DNA from: Enoplolaimus lenunculus
Lineage: Eukaryota > Nematoda > Enoplea > Enoplida > Thoracostomopsidae
Assembly (NCBI GenBank): GCA_030248215.1
Contig: JASANG010003145.1
Span: 1 to 64,000, forward strand
Reading direction: 5' to 3'
DNA: 64,000 nt
Shown: in pieces, positions 24,101 to 38,000 of the stretch
Numbering within the stretch: position 1 is the first letter of the stretch
Layout of the letters: every line of letters starts with the position of its first letter
The notes under the pieces: model-generated
Seen by the model: only the letters and a program-made list of their open reading frames with translations
What the model was told of the DNA's origin: nothing
Database searches by the model: none
Translations under genes and position numbers: made by a program

Positions 24101-26017
24101 CTGGGAAAATTGTTTGTGATAAAATGATATGGTCAATCTATCGTACAATTTTTCGCTGGTAATGGTACATATATAGCATACAGCAAAATTTGCGGTTCAT
24201 AACGTTCGCCAGCCTGCCCATCCCGCGTCAGAATGTTATGGATCGGCCGCTGATTGGATTACATAGATGGGTTCGATGTCATCATATCCGACAGAATAGT
24301 CCACCATAAACCTTTATTTGTTTTATCATACCGTGTCCGTAGTGTTGATTTTAAGATAAATTTGCAACAATGACTGAATTTTGGAAACTGACAACTGGAG
24401 GCAAGATCAGGTTTCATGAAAAGTTCTTCACGTTTCGTATTTTACCTGGGTTGATAAATAAAGTTTAGGTTTACATTTCACGTAGGCTAGACATGTTAGA
24501 GTGGCAACAGAGCTTCAATTTATTAGATACTATAGCTCAATATGTAAATTCCCTGCAGCTGGTATGCTTGCGCTCTTGCGTTCAATATGTTGTTTGCTTT
24601 GCCTATTTTCATAGGTTAACTCTTTATGAATCGAATCTATGTACGCTACACACCACAGTAATTTTGTTTCACGACTCAGAACTGAACCCGAACCAATTGA
24701 TTTGTCCCAAACTTAGCCGTACTTAACGCCCTCTTAAGGATCAAAACCGTCTTTTGGAGTTAAGTAAAATTAAAATTTTACGTTAGGATTTAATAATAAC
24801 ATTGTGTCTGGTTTCTCGCTCGCTTCACTCATATGGTTTCTTTCGGTGTTCTACACTCTGCTTACACCTCGATTACCCAGACATATATGGCATTTGCTTG
24901 TGTATTTGATTCCGCCAGTACTCTAAACGGAAGCTATATAGAGTATAGACTATAGTGTGCGTAGCTTCTAACTCGCTTCGCTCGTCAAAATTTGTTCAAC
25001 TCGTGCTAACGTAAAGACCGATTTGGTCCGATCCGCTAATTCTGTTAGCAACAGGTTAGACGGACTTTAGAGATAACTCCAAAGGGAGGCTCGGGCGACT
25101 TCGTGCAAGTGGTATACGGTAGATTAATTATGTAAATTACACCCCCCATAATTCCGCCAGTACTCTAAACTTAAGCTATATAGAGTATAGACTATAGTGT
25201 GCTTACCTTCTAACTCGCTTCGCTCGTCAAAATTTGTTCAACTCGTGCAAACGTAAAGACCGATTCGGTCCGATCCGCTAATTCTGTTAGCAACAGGTTA
25301 GACGGACTTTAGAGATAACTCCAAAGGGAGGCTCGGTCGACTTCGTGCAAGTGGTATACGGTAGATTAATTATGTAAATTACACCCCCCACCCCTCCTAT
25401 TATTAATGGCGTGTGCCTAAAATTAGGAACCACAACCGAGTTTTTATACCTTTTCATCAACGTAGCGTATCTGGATATTTCCAACGCTCATATAAGCGCC
25501 GACCACATACACTATAGGTAACTAATACACCGGTTGTGCAATCTATTATTATGTTTCAGCTCTTCAACTGATACCGAAATTATAGTACCTGAATCATTAG
25601 ACAACAAATCATCACCAACACTAGACAACGGTGAATTTTCACCTGAAAGTCCGACTTACCCAACGATTCCAAGTTTCCCATCCCCGTCGCCTGAACTTCT
25701 ATCACAGACACTTGAACGGCGGGTCGAAAAATTTGGATTCAACACTGAATCTCGTCGGTTTGCCAAACATCGAACATACTCTGTCGATTGGTACCCATCA
25801 GTTTGTAGCTTAGATCGAATACTGCCCGAGCGCCGGACTTCAGCACGGAAGGGCTTGCTTCCGTTAAATATTCCGCTTCCGGATCCACCAAATCAAATGG
25901 CCACCAGTTCACGACCAAATGATGCATTTTTCAGCGACTTGATTTCAATTCAGAACACCGAAGAAACAACCGTATATGCCGATCAAGCTATTAATTTGAA
26001 GGCTGCTACAGCAACAA

Positions 26018-26055
<38 letters not shown>

Positions 26056-29000
26056 GGAGCAGCAACAACATCGCCAAATCTTGGTGCACCATTAGCGATT
26101 AGCGAGAAAGTCACTTCGTACCTAGCAACAGCACTTCGGTACACCGAAAAGCCTCCACCGGTGGGCTCCCCTGAGAGCATTTCGCCTGAAAATGGAGCCT
26201 CGCTTCTACCCGATTATATTGCTCAGTACTCGAACTCCGAGCAGTATTCAGAGTTATCGTACCAGCTATCGTCATCGTTCAGTGATCAGTCATCTGCGTC
26301 TAGTGCAAATGCTCTAATAGCGAAAAAGCAAACCAAAATTCACGCCGAAGCCAGCCAGAAGTCATCGACTTTTGATCTTTTGCCGCTTGACGAGGTGACA
26401 AATAGTACACAAGGTCCGGTCAAATCGAACGATGCGAAACAAGTCGTTATACCGACCCGGAACACGCGAGCAAATAGCGTTTGTAGCCCAGCAATTAATC
26501 CGTTACAGTTTGTTGCAATTCCGAAACCGATTTCGATGCAAAATGCCGCCGAGTCGCAGATGAGTACGATGAAACGTGTAAAAGCAGCGAAAGCGGCAGC
26601 GTTGGTAGAAGCACGCAGACGCTACCGGCATTCTGAAACCAAAGTAAGCGAGTAATTATATTGGCTATTTTCTGTTCTTGAAGAGGCCATTGTAGAACGT
26701 GTATTCAGTACGCTATAGATAAGAGCCTGTTTGGTTATAAGTTTTACTGGTACATGTTTAGCTTCTCCCACTCAAGGGTTTGTAAAATCCGAAATGATTC
26801 ATGCAAGCGCAAGTTGAAATTGTACATTATTTCGTTTTTAGGCATCCGCTTTGGCTTAGGAATAGGCGCATCCTTACGCGTTGGCTTAGGAATAGGCTCA
26901 TCTTTACGTTTTGGCTTAGGAATACGCTCATCCTTACGCTTAGCATTAGGCTTAGGCTTAGGCTTAGGAATAAACTTATACTACTGTTCTGGCTTTGTTC
27001 TATTCATGGACCGGGAGAGTGGTCTTATCCTGGTTGGACCTCGTTGGATCTGCTAATGACCTAAATAATTTTGGACACAACTGGTTCTCAAATACTTGTA
27101 TAGTGTACTGTTTTGGTTGTTTATTGCCGTTACGGTCAGTGCTGTATAGTTACAGACAGCAGTCTCTGTTATTGACATACCAGTCACTTGTATAACGGAT
27201 TCAGACAATTTAATTATAGATTTTAGTTTTTTAACCTTTTAGATTCGTCGGTCCCTTGGGAAATCTAAAAATCTACCCGTTTGTTGTCGACAAATCCGCC
27301 AATTTCAAGATGTTCTCATTTATTATACTAATTCCCGAGAAAAGCCTTGTTGTAAAAGGTTTAAACCATTCCGTGAGGTTTAGTTAAGAAATACACTGTA
27401 AAATTCGTCACAGATTGTTACGTAGCTATCACTAAAAGTGATGCTCTACTTGTCATGCTTCCCCGCCCGGGGTAAAAATAGGCAAAAAGTGTAGCTCCAC
27501 CCAACCATTTTTCTGCTTGCATTTTAAACAAACGACCTTTTTTAATTAAAACACGATAGGAAACTGGTCAATTTTGGGCTTATTTAGAAAAGCATCATCC
27601 ATTTCTGGTTACATGTGGTTAGTTTAAGACATTTTAAACAACGTTTCAATTAAATTCCTATTCACACTTGCAAGTTTTTGCAGCAAAAATTTGTACGTGC
27701 AAGTTGCACGCGCAAGTTTGGTCACAAAGCAGCTTTGAAGTTCTTCCAGCTGCAAATTATTCACTGAAATTTATGGTATTTAAGTTAATTCGCAACTGTG
27801 AATGCAGTTGCAAGTGGCTTAAATTTCTTGCATTTGCAGCTTTATTGGTCAATCAGATTGTTCTTTTGAAAATACTTGTAGCTGCAAGAATGCAGTTTCA
27901 AGTCGCTTGAATATCTTGCATCTGCAGTTTGATTGGTCAATCGGGATGTTCTTTTGAAAATACTTGCAGCTGCAAGTATTTCGTGCAAGTTGCAGCTATG
28001 GTAGGTTATAAATGATCCAAAATCAATTGTTGTTTTTGTTTCATTTGAGTTGAATATTTTCGCTTATAATTTTTTATAACACTGATTGTAAGCTAGTAAT
28101 TTTTTCACTCTTAAAGTGTCTGATGTCACTAGCAATAACGTGCTTAACAACGCCGAACCCCCGATTATGAAGCAAGCGGCTTAAGAAGGGCTCGGCGTTG
28201 GAGTACAAATCAAGTTTAAAAACTCTACTGCAACCAAAGGTATAATTTTATGACGAAATTGAACACAAAATATGTGACTAGCTTCACGGGTAAAAGATGG
28301 GTGCTCGGCAGTTTTCGGATCACCCCACCGAAAAATTTGGGATTCGCCATTGCTAAAGGATCCAAAGGCTTTGATATATAGCGGATCAGTGGTCACTTTA
28401 GCCGTGGTCTTGGTCGAAAGATATCTCGTGCGAAGAAATATACCCTGTTATGCGCAAAGTTAAAATTTGTGGAGGATACAAAATTTTCCGGTTGGCAGGA
28501 TACCTCTTGTGCTGAGAAAGTTTTACATCTTTAAAGCAAAGCTTTAGTGAAATTTCGATACTTGATAATTATCCGCCAATTATTGCGGTACAGTCGCGAA
28601 ATTTTTAAATTTCGGATGTAATCACCGCTGTATTTTTCAAATTATTTGGCTAGAAACCACATTTTGTGCTTCAGATGAGACTTTACATTGCAAAATTAGC
28701 AACATCGCAACGTCGGTCGAAAGATACATCCCACAACGCCACCCTCTTTCTGACGGCGTAACCAAAAATTAAGTTTTGAATGTAGAGACAAGAGTTTGCG
28801 TAAATTCCAAAATATCAGATAAATCCTGATTAAACAGCGACAAAATCTAACTATTTTTGATATAAACTTTAGAAAACAATTTTTTTATGGTAAAGTTTCA
28901 AAATTATAAATTTGTTGATTATAAAATTTAATGTTTTTTGTTTCTCTCAGTGACATTAAAATGATGTCAGATTGCAACTTTGTGGACGAAACTATTTCAC

Positions 29001-32000
29001 TGGTGACGCAAGGTATCATTTCTTAAAATCAACTTTAAAATTTAATTTTCAATTTTTGATAGGATCCTGGTTTACATACAACACTTAGTTTTCTAATTGC
29101 GCAAGGTTATACACCGTGAAAAAATAACCTAGCTACGCTAACTCGCTGCATTTCCTTTATATCCACAAGCGTCTTATTTGCGTTGTTTTTGTTTTAAGTT
29201 TATTTAAAATGAAATACAACGAGAGTTTAAAAAGATAAAAATATGAGAGAATAAAAAATTTCAACAGCGAAACTGCAAAAAATAATGAAATATTCTCACT
29301 CGTCGTCATCGAATTATCACCATCATTGTATTTAATATTTGTATTTGAAAAACGGATACGACGGATCCTTGTTGTTTCACACGATGATCAGCATGAACTT
29401 ATCTTTTATACAGCGTCGCAATTACGCCATATGGAGACAGGGAACGCTGCCTTCTGTCCACTCCGAGCAGCTTCTATTCCTGGCAGAAATTTTTTAAACC
29501 GAAAACTATTTTATGTTAGTAAAATTTATTGTTACACCTTCTGAAAATCTTACGCCCTCTGCGTTTACAATTTGTGGTTGGTGTGGTCTGTGGCTATTTC
29601 AGCTGATAAATTTATTGCGTCGAGCAGGGCACTCACAACACTTATATCTATGTTGCGCCGGATTTTTTTTCAAAAATGAAGTACTTATCATAAATTTTGA
29701 AGGGCACGATTTAGAATTTCACGAAAAACAATAATATTTGTATATATTATAATCATTTTTGTTTTTAAATCATTTAGTTACGCATTGTTTCCGTTTAAAG
29801 AGACGCGCTTGCTACAATGCCTGTATTTGTTAATTCAAGTAGTAAATCGAACGCTATGAAAATATATACCAAATTTTTTGCGAACTAATTTGTTCGTGAG
29901 TCCACTTGGCTGGAGCGGGCAAAGCTCAGTCTACCGCACGCCCATTTTCAAGCCTGTTTTTCTTCCGCAATGGATGTTGGGTTGACCTGTAGCCTATTTG
30001 TTCATTATTATTCCAGCGGCAGGTCTGGGTAGATTAGAGGTTTTGTGCTTTTGGCGAAAAAATTCTTTGTTTATAGTGAAAATTTGTCATAGAAATAGAA
30101 GAATAGAATTATTTAAATTTAATATTATTGAGGTGGTATTTCGATTATTATTTCTTGTAACGATTACGCAGGCGATTGGCTAAGTCACTAAGACTAGGAA
30201 TCTGAGAGAGTGGTGGCCGACACCGCCTTTAATTCCACAGGAACCTCAATTGAATACAACAATTTGTATATGCAAAGTGTCATATATTAACGGAAATGAA
30301 GGTGTGCGTTTCCTGGAATTTGGTGATAAATGGAGTGTTTTTCGTACTTTTTTTACACGATGCTACTTTAAGGGCTGCCACTGGATGATCCAGGAATTTT
30401 AAACCAAAGGGGGCTATTAATACATAACAGGGAAAAACAATTTGCGCGCAAAACCGCCTACCAAAATGATAAAAATCCTGAGGACTTAGAGAACAAAAGA
30501 CCTAAGGCTTAGGCTATGATAAAATAAGGCCTACGTTTAGTCTTATGCAGGCTTTGATTGAGACTAAAAGCTTAGGCTTAGGTTGGCCGGTCCTTATAAT
30601 TTACATTGGCCGAAATGAAAATTTCAAGCGAATCATCTTATAACGTAGTTTTCCAGACAACCCAGTATACTTTCACCTTCCTAACTCACTTTTAAACTCC
30701 TAACCTAGTAAAAGCTGATTGGCTGTCATCCAGTAAAATGAAATTAGCCAATTCCATGAAAAATAGCCAAACACGCGGATACGTTTTACGAGCGTTTCAA
30801 TAGATATACAATTTCATTCTCTTTTTATGACCATTGTTTACTTTTTGGTGGTGTAACAGTAAACCTAAGCCTATTTCTAAGCCTAAGCTTCGAAGTGCTT
30901 ATAATTGGCGTTTGTGCTGGCCAAATTGCGTTTTTTACGATTGTATTCTTATCAGCGGTGCATTTTTTACATTTTGTTTAATAGCTGGTTAGTTTTGTCT
31001 GTATTATAACTGCTCGTCTTAAAATGTTTAATTCACAGGTGTACGAACCAGCGGCCTGAGTAAGCGGACCATGGCCTTCTAAAATGCGGCGAATCAGTTT
31101 ATTTGTATACAAAGTCGAAAAAATTGGCTGTTAAAACAACAAAACAATTTGCAAACACTGTTTAGTAATCTTGAAAAGGCTCATATTTGTATTTCTACAT
31201 TCGACGAAGACTATTCAGTTTCCAGCGCTTTGAACAAAAGTTTTGCCGAACAATCTGTCGATATTGAAATTTCAATCCGTTCTCCAGTTTGCTTAAAAAC
31301 TTGGGCCCATGTTTAATTGCACGGGCTAGCCCACAGGGAAGGGTACAAAGAATCGGGCAGACTTAAAGTCTAGAAAACCTTAGGCTTGAAGCTAGGATTA
31401 GGATTGAGGCATATATATTTAGGCGTGTGTTTGGGTTTAGGCTAAGGTTTAGACTTTTGCTCAATGGGAAGGAATTTATAATTTACACATGCCAAAAAAT
31501 TTAAATCGTGGATTGTCGTGCATAACATATTGTAGCGTTTACCGATGTTGCATCCATGTATATGTTTTTGAAACAATCTGCTCTAATAACTTATCGTAGA
31601 ACACTAAGTTTTAAATGTAAATGCGCTACGTTGCCCTGAGTTAGCGTTCAGCGACGTATTCAAAGGCAGTTCCCACAGCAATAAACAGAGCCACGTATCA
31701 TTCTTGTGATTTTGCAATTTATGTGAGGGAAGTTTGTTTGGACTCAAGGTATAAACGTGTCTTAGCTACATCATATAAAGAATATTACAGCCAGTAGCCA
31801 ACTAAACTTTTGAGGTAATGCAGGCAAAGATTTCTCACGAACAAGCGAGGCTGTAACTTTCTTAAGCGATGCCCAAATTGTTTCTTGGAAGACTAAAGCC
31901 ATACGAGCTCCCTTCTCTGGCTATGAGATTGGAGCTGTAGATAGCCTGTTCGGTTCATGCCTGCAGCATATGGTAAGCGGCCACTTTAACGACGTTTGTG

Positions 32001-35000
32001 CAAATTTCAAGTTATCTTTAAACGAGATCATGGTAACTCGGTTTCATGAACGCGTTTTTCGTCGCATTAATCAGTTAAAATGTTACATAGAAATAGACAA
32101 CCTTACGAAGTTTTGGCCAATGTAAAGAAAAAGGGGCGGAACAGTATTATAAGCATATTGTTAAGCCTAAGCCTAAGCGCAAGCCTAAGCCTAAGCGTAA
32201 GAATGAACATATTCCTAAACCTAAACCTAAGCCTAAGCTTAAGCCAAGCTATAAAATTACTCTAAAGCTTAAGCTTACGCTATTCTAATCCCACAGAAAA
32301 ACGTTCTGCCCCTGATCTTTATATGGGCCGAAGTTTTGAATGTTTTAGTCTATTTCATTTGCTTTGTGTATATAACTAGCCGTCACAGATTATTTGGCTG
32401 TTGTACACTTCACGCTGAACAGTTAAAGTGAAGTCTTGAGTATTGGCTCAGGCTTGGGCGTTGGTAAAGGTTTAGGTTTTGTTTACGTATGTTTCAAAAC
32501 CTAAGCTGTTGCCTAAGCATCACAATTCAACTGCGTACCATAGATTTTTTCGGTTTAATTAAAAACTTACTTGTATTAAATCAAATTTGATGCTGAACGC
32601 AGCGAGATATTGTGTACAACATAGGTTCCGAAATGCAAACGTTTTAGTAAGCGATTTTTGGATTATATAGCGGATTGCTCAAAGATTTATTTCAGATCTT
32701 TTAAAGCATAAATGAGGTTAACTGGGACTTTGTCATTATTAACCTAAAATACATTTTGCTACTAAGCTGCAGTGGTTACGCTTCGCTAATTCGCTTAGAC
32801 TGTACTGATTGTGTTTTTACCTCAACATTTTGAGTGTCATTTCACTGAATATGATAAATAAGGTAGGTTATTACCCGCTGTATGTCTCGCAAAAATCTGT
32901 AAATTTTGTGCCAAAAAATCATTTTAGAAGGCATTTTTATCCGTTTTAAAATTTACTAGTTAGCCGGATTAGCGCAACGCGCAAAACTTAGCGAATGCAC
33001 AACAATTTGCAGACAAATTTTCTTTTCACAGAAAATCACATTTCTGTTCTAAGAAAATATTGTAAACAAAGTAATGCTGGAACGTTGTCCAAAACACGTA
33101 TGTGGAGCATTCCAGTTTTAATTGTATAGATTGTGGTCTCAAAATAGAACAAACGAACTTAACGATGTTTGTTTCTTGCTAGACGTGGAATAAGCATTTT
33201 TGTTTTGCCCTTTGGTTCAAAATCAAAGGCTCTAGGTTTGAGCTGAAATTTATTGGTGCTGGACTATACTTAATTAGGATTAAACATTGAATTGAACAAA
33301 TAGTTCCACGTTACAAGTGGCATGCGTCCCGTATAAATAGCATATGCCCCAATAAATCTACCAGTTTTTAAATGCATTGTTTAAAAGCTACAATCAAATT
33401 AAGCTAAAATTACTATACCCTGAATCAGAGTCAGTAAAAATTTACTTAATTTTATTTATGATAATTTAATTTCAGGAAGAAGACGCCGGGTGGCTGGTGA
33501 ATCTTAACAACTGGAAAGCAAGAAGACGAAGTTTATCTGCATCGACGCTGCGAAATCGGCTGGAAACCGAACAGTCTATCGGACGACCTGCGTCGTAAGT
33601 TGCCGTACACCGGTTTTCGCATTAACCTAGCTATGACATTACTGTGATAGTTGCTTTCTGTGTTATGAAGGTGCCGAATTAGCCACTAAAAGAGACAGTA
33701 TGGAATTGAAATCAAGCTTTGTTAGTCCAATCGTAAAGTGTAAAGTGGTGGTGTCAACCGCAATAAATACTTGGCAAAATTTACTCAATATTCGGTTATC
33801 TTTCAACTGCTTTGTCAACTAATTTTAGACTCGACAATGTCATTACGTTTGAAACAAATAAAATTTGTGTTTTGTTCAAAATTCAAATGTGTACGTATAT
33901 GTACACCATTTTAGGATTTTTGACAATAAGCTTACAGTTAACACAAACGAGGTCACGACTGTAAAACTTCATCCACACGCGGTTACACTTGTGGGACAGA
34001 CTGCCGGGCGCCTAAAGCTATAGCCGCAAGCTGACATTTAAAATATCATCACATCACTGGGTAATTCTGCCTTGTATACTTACCTCATTATCGCTTACCA
34101 TCTAAATGCTCATTGCACTTAATTAAAATAGTTCAAAAACAAGTGCACAAGAATACATATAAATTCCCCTTAAGGGTATAAAATCATCTTGTTTACTGTT
34201 TTAAATTACACGTCGTATTAACTTATATGCGCGTCATTCGACTCCGGTTATAAAAATTAGTCCGCCACGGGAAGTTGGACCAGAGGGCCCCATACTTCAC
34301 TCCTGCAGTTTGGCCGATGCATCATCCTCAGATTGTCATGGCAAGATGTAGGGTCGTGTTTTGATTTCACGTGGCTCTTGTGTGCCGTTGTAGAATTTTT
34401 GTGCGGTTCGTTCAGTTTAATTTGCTGTGGTCGCGTTATCGTTTCATAAGCTTTGCAAATTTTAAAACACATTTTATAATTTATTTTTGGACATAAAAAT
34501 TTTTGCAATTTATATACTTTTACAAGTGCACGATGTTTTGCCAAGAATTCGCAGGATGTAAATGCTGTGTATTTTAGCTGCTAATTTTGATGGTTCTAAA
34601 TCTATAGTTACGCAATGCCACAGTTCACACTTGTCTTGGTTAGGGTTTAGAGTGAGCGATGGGGGGCAGAGGGTTTAGTCCTCATGGAAAAATTTTAGCC
34701 TCCTACAAAATTTTCATCCTTGTTCGTATATCATCGAAACCTTTGTATGCCCCTCCTGAACATTTTTTTGGTCACTTCTAGTATTAAGGTAAACGTGCTA
34801 CGGGCCTGATTTAGAAGCTTTAGCCTTCGCCCTATTGTCCAGCTGCAGCGACAAGTTCTCACTGATAAAAGGGTATAATGCAACTTTAATCATCGTTTGC
34901 ACTCGGGATTTGATTGTCAAACGCAGTCCAGCTATTTGCTTTTATCCCAGAGAAATCTCAACTAGGTGCATTTTCCGCCGGAAAAAAACTAAGTGCATTG

Positions 35001-38000
35001 TGCCCGTACAAGAAAACAGTCTATCGATTTATATCCCATTTGATATGGATTGTTATCCCACTTGAGTTTAGCTATCTACATTTTTTATTATGCGCATTGT
35101 TAGACTTTTTCGGGGCGGGGGGCGGATGCGTATAGTTGAATTTTTTGCGAAGGAGTAACGAACGTGGGGAATACTTTTGTAATACCGGCTGTCATTATCA
35201 CAATCAAAAAGCATATATTACAATACTACATTTTGGGCCAATGTTACATTTAGGGGTGTAACAGTACTAGTTAAGCGTATTCCTGAGCCAAAGCCGAAGC
35301 CTAAGCAAAAAATGTAATCTAGAATCTAAACCTACTCTTTTATAGACCCACCAGAAACCTGGATGCCCTTTAAAGTAAGATGGGCCACATTTTGTATCAA
35401 TATAATACCACTGCGCGTGTTAACACAACTAAGGAAACTTACCCATTTCCGTCGCTTACGTTATTATAATTTTACGTAAAATACAACAAAGACTTTGCGC
35501 TGACGACACAGTGTCCAGTCAAGATGTTTACTACGTTCGTGTGGTTTGACCTAGATTTTCTGTCTTCGCTTAAAATTTTAGTTTTTATATAATTTAAACT
35601 ATTTCGCGTTTTAGTATTTGTTTCTAAAAGTTTGATATTAAAATTGTCTTCATACGCCATCGTTGGACGTTAAAACGAACCAGGGGCGCATACAACGGTA
35701 TGACGGCAATTCTTCGCCCGACAACTTGTCAACTCACAACTTATAATCCGAAATTTCATCTACTCGACAGTTCGTCGCCGATCATTATATGCTTACGTTC
35801 AGATTTAGGATTAGGCGTAGGTTTTTATGTTTAGTTAGCTTTAGGACACTGTGCTGCGACAAGTTGTCGGGCAACGAATTGTTATCGATTTGCGGACCGA
35901 GATATACCTACCCGAAAGAAACTCCTGATGGGATGATAAAAATTAAACACCGTGGTTGTAGTTTAAAATAATCAGCTGGCTGTAATATAAGCTAAAAAAC
36001 AGTAGTTTGCCGAATACGACATCAAAATGCGTCGTACTTACGAACAGAACCGAAGCAGATAAACATAAATTTAGATGGTTTCACATCGTCCAATTTGGAA
36101 CCCGCCGAGCAGAATACGTTTTCGTGATTTTTTTCTGCATGTCCAGAACTGGGCAAAAATTGTAAAATACTCTAGGACCACCACAGATCAGCCAGCGTCA
36201 ACATTTTATCCGGTTTTGTATTCAGGAATCGAGTCCAAAAATGAAACGCTATTTCAAACCGTTTCTAACCACATCTTTCAAAACGCTCTGAAATGAACGC
36301 TGGTTTGTGTAGGTATATTTGAATAAGCAACCGCTTTGTTGCTTTTCTCAAAATGCTATTTTACCAAAATACTGCTTCCAAAATGTGAATAGTATTTTGT
36401 TTTTATGATTATCATTTTCACAGAAGCATTTCGTAAAAGCTGTCCCCGGATATTCTCGAGATGCGCTAAGCCCTTATTGCAGACCCGTAGCTACCTCGCC
36501 TTGCTAGGAGGGCTAAAAATGTTTCAGGAAGGGCATATAATATGGTTTTTGTTGGCTTACAAGCAAGGTTAAAAAAATTTTTACGGTGGGGGGCAAAATT
36601 TTTCCAGGTGGGGCTGAAGCCTCCTCTTGGCTGCAGGCCCGCCTTACGGAGTGTACCAATACTCTACGTTGCGAACGTACCATCGAGTTTTTCCCACCAA
36701 AATTTTTTGTGTTTAAGAAAATTTGCAACTTTTGTTTATGGTAAACTTTGTCAGTTAAAAAATGGTCAAATTAAAAACACAGATTTAAACTTTTTATTCC
36801 TGCTTGAAATAACTACAAATATGGGTTAATAGTTATTAACGAACGGTTCGCGTCTTGACCCAATAGCATGTTTTATGACGCGAAGTTGACTCTACTTATT
36901 AATCGTTCTAATGTTGTGCAACATTGTTGGTAGTTTATTTTTTTACAACTTATCTGTTAATAATCATTACATTAAATGTCAGCGACTTAAAGCAACTGAC
37001 AAATATTTTCTGCTTCTAAACACCAAAGTTATTGAATGAACACTTTAGAAAGAACACGTCCAGGTTGAAGAGGTATTTGTCAAGTGAATAGTTCCTGTTT
37101 TGAAATTAAAAAACAATTTTGGTAAACCTCATCAAAATCTTCCGTTTAACAAACAACTCGCACAAAAATTCGACAACAATCTCAGCGTAAAAAGTGCGTT
37201 GTTTTAACCGTTTGAGTGGTAAACACGACATCTGCACTATTGAAAAATGCATATGTGAAATTTTTGTGATGTCCAATATCTGTTGTATATGGCTTTTTTT
37301 AAGAAGTTTAAGGAACGAATAATTCTGAAACAAAAATGTTCGCAGAAATTGCACAATTTGTTGCAATTATAATGGTTCATTTGGTGCGGTAACTTATGTA
37401 TAATTTACATTTTCTGTTATTAAATAATAAGTCGGAGGCAATTAGAAAACATTACAACCGAAGCTACTCCTAATACCCGCATGATGACGCAGTCAGTTTC
37501 ATTAAAGCTTTAAGGTCAATTTAAGAAAAACATCCATACTTACTTTGCGTATTAATTTCAGGCACTTTAGTCCCGGGCACTTGGCCAACTCGCCATGTTT
37601 GGGAGAAGCTAAAAATTTACAAGGATTTTCGATGACTTACAAGCAAGGTTGAAAATTTTGTAAAAAGAGCCAAAATTCTTCCAGCAGGGAGTGAGTCCCC
37701 TTCGTGCGCCCCCCTCTACCCACGGACCGGCTTAAGTCTGATATTTGGTTCTTAACTTTAGTTTAAATCAATATAATATAAAATTGAAAAGAAATTTATC
37801 TTGCGCAAAAACATTATGATTAACTGATTCACAAAATGTTCAGTTTCTAACTGAAGGCTGTTGCGAAGACACGGAAAATACTCGTTAGCCTTTTTCGTTA
37901 CAAAAAATAAATACTTTTAGAACTAAATACCAACTAAAAGAAAGATATGCTTATTCATCGTTTAGCGCCTGGTATACATCTAATATTTGGTCAGCTGCCG

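Larger units (their letters stand above)
16389..25559 (+). other. Intron 6, about 9.2 kb
   Basis: Holds a TTAGGC-core MITE (18068-18240), a tRNA-like sequence (19640-19710), GGT repeats near 20780, a TA-flanked MITE (20951-21385), a long (TTG)n run (22500-22627), another TTAGGC-core MITE (23322-23523) and a 242-bp tandem duplication (24909-25392). Around 17070-17170 are loose repeats of AAACCGATTC and CCGG. No supported exon was found, though one could be hidden. Confidence 0.55.
26644..33475 (+). other. Intron 7, about 6.8 kb
   Basis: Holds TTAGGC-core elements (26842-27012, 30490-30612, 30855-30900, 31310-31492, 32115-32329), a CAGCTGCAA-rich MITE (27657-28005), a hairpin (28148-28200) and a CCCGTAGCCA-type repeat (31785-31935). 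A small open piece between TCTCAG and GTATCA (28951-29012) would break the reading phase and is left out. Confidence 0.55.

Noticed and set aside
26842-27012. TTAGGC arrays as evidence for a telomere or chromosome end
   Set aside because: The units are degenerate, in both orientations, and bounded by TIRs in a transcribed gene, so they are MITE cores.
28951-29012. Possible exon between TCTCAG and GTATCA
   Set aside because: It is open in one frame, but it would need one leading base and leave one trailing base between exons 7 and 8, which are both phase 0. It would break the frame.
34257-34544. 95-codon minus-strand open frame in intron 8
   Set aside because: No recognisable domain. Looked at as a possible transposase remnant, but no catalytic motif is present.
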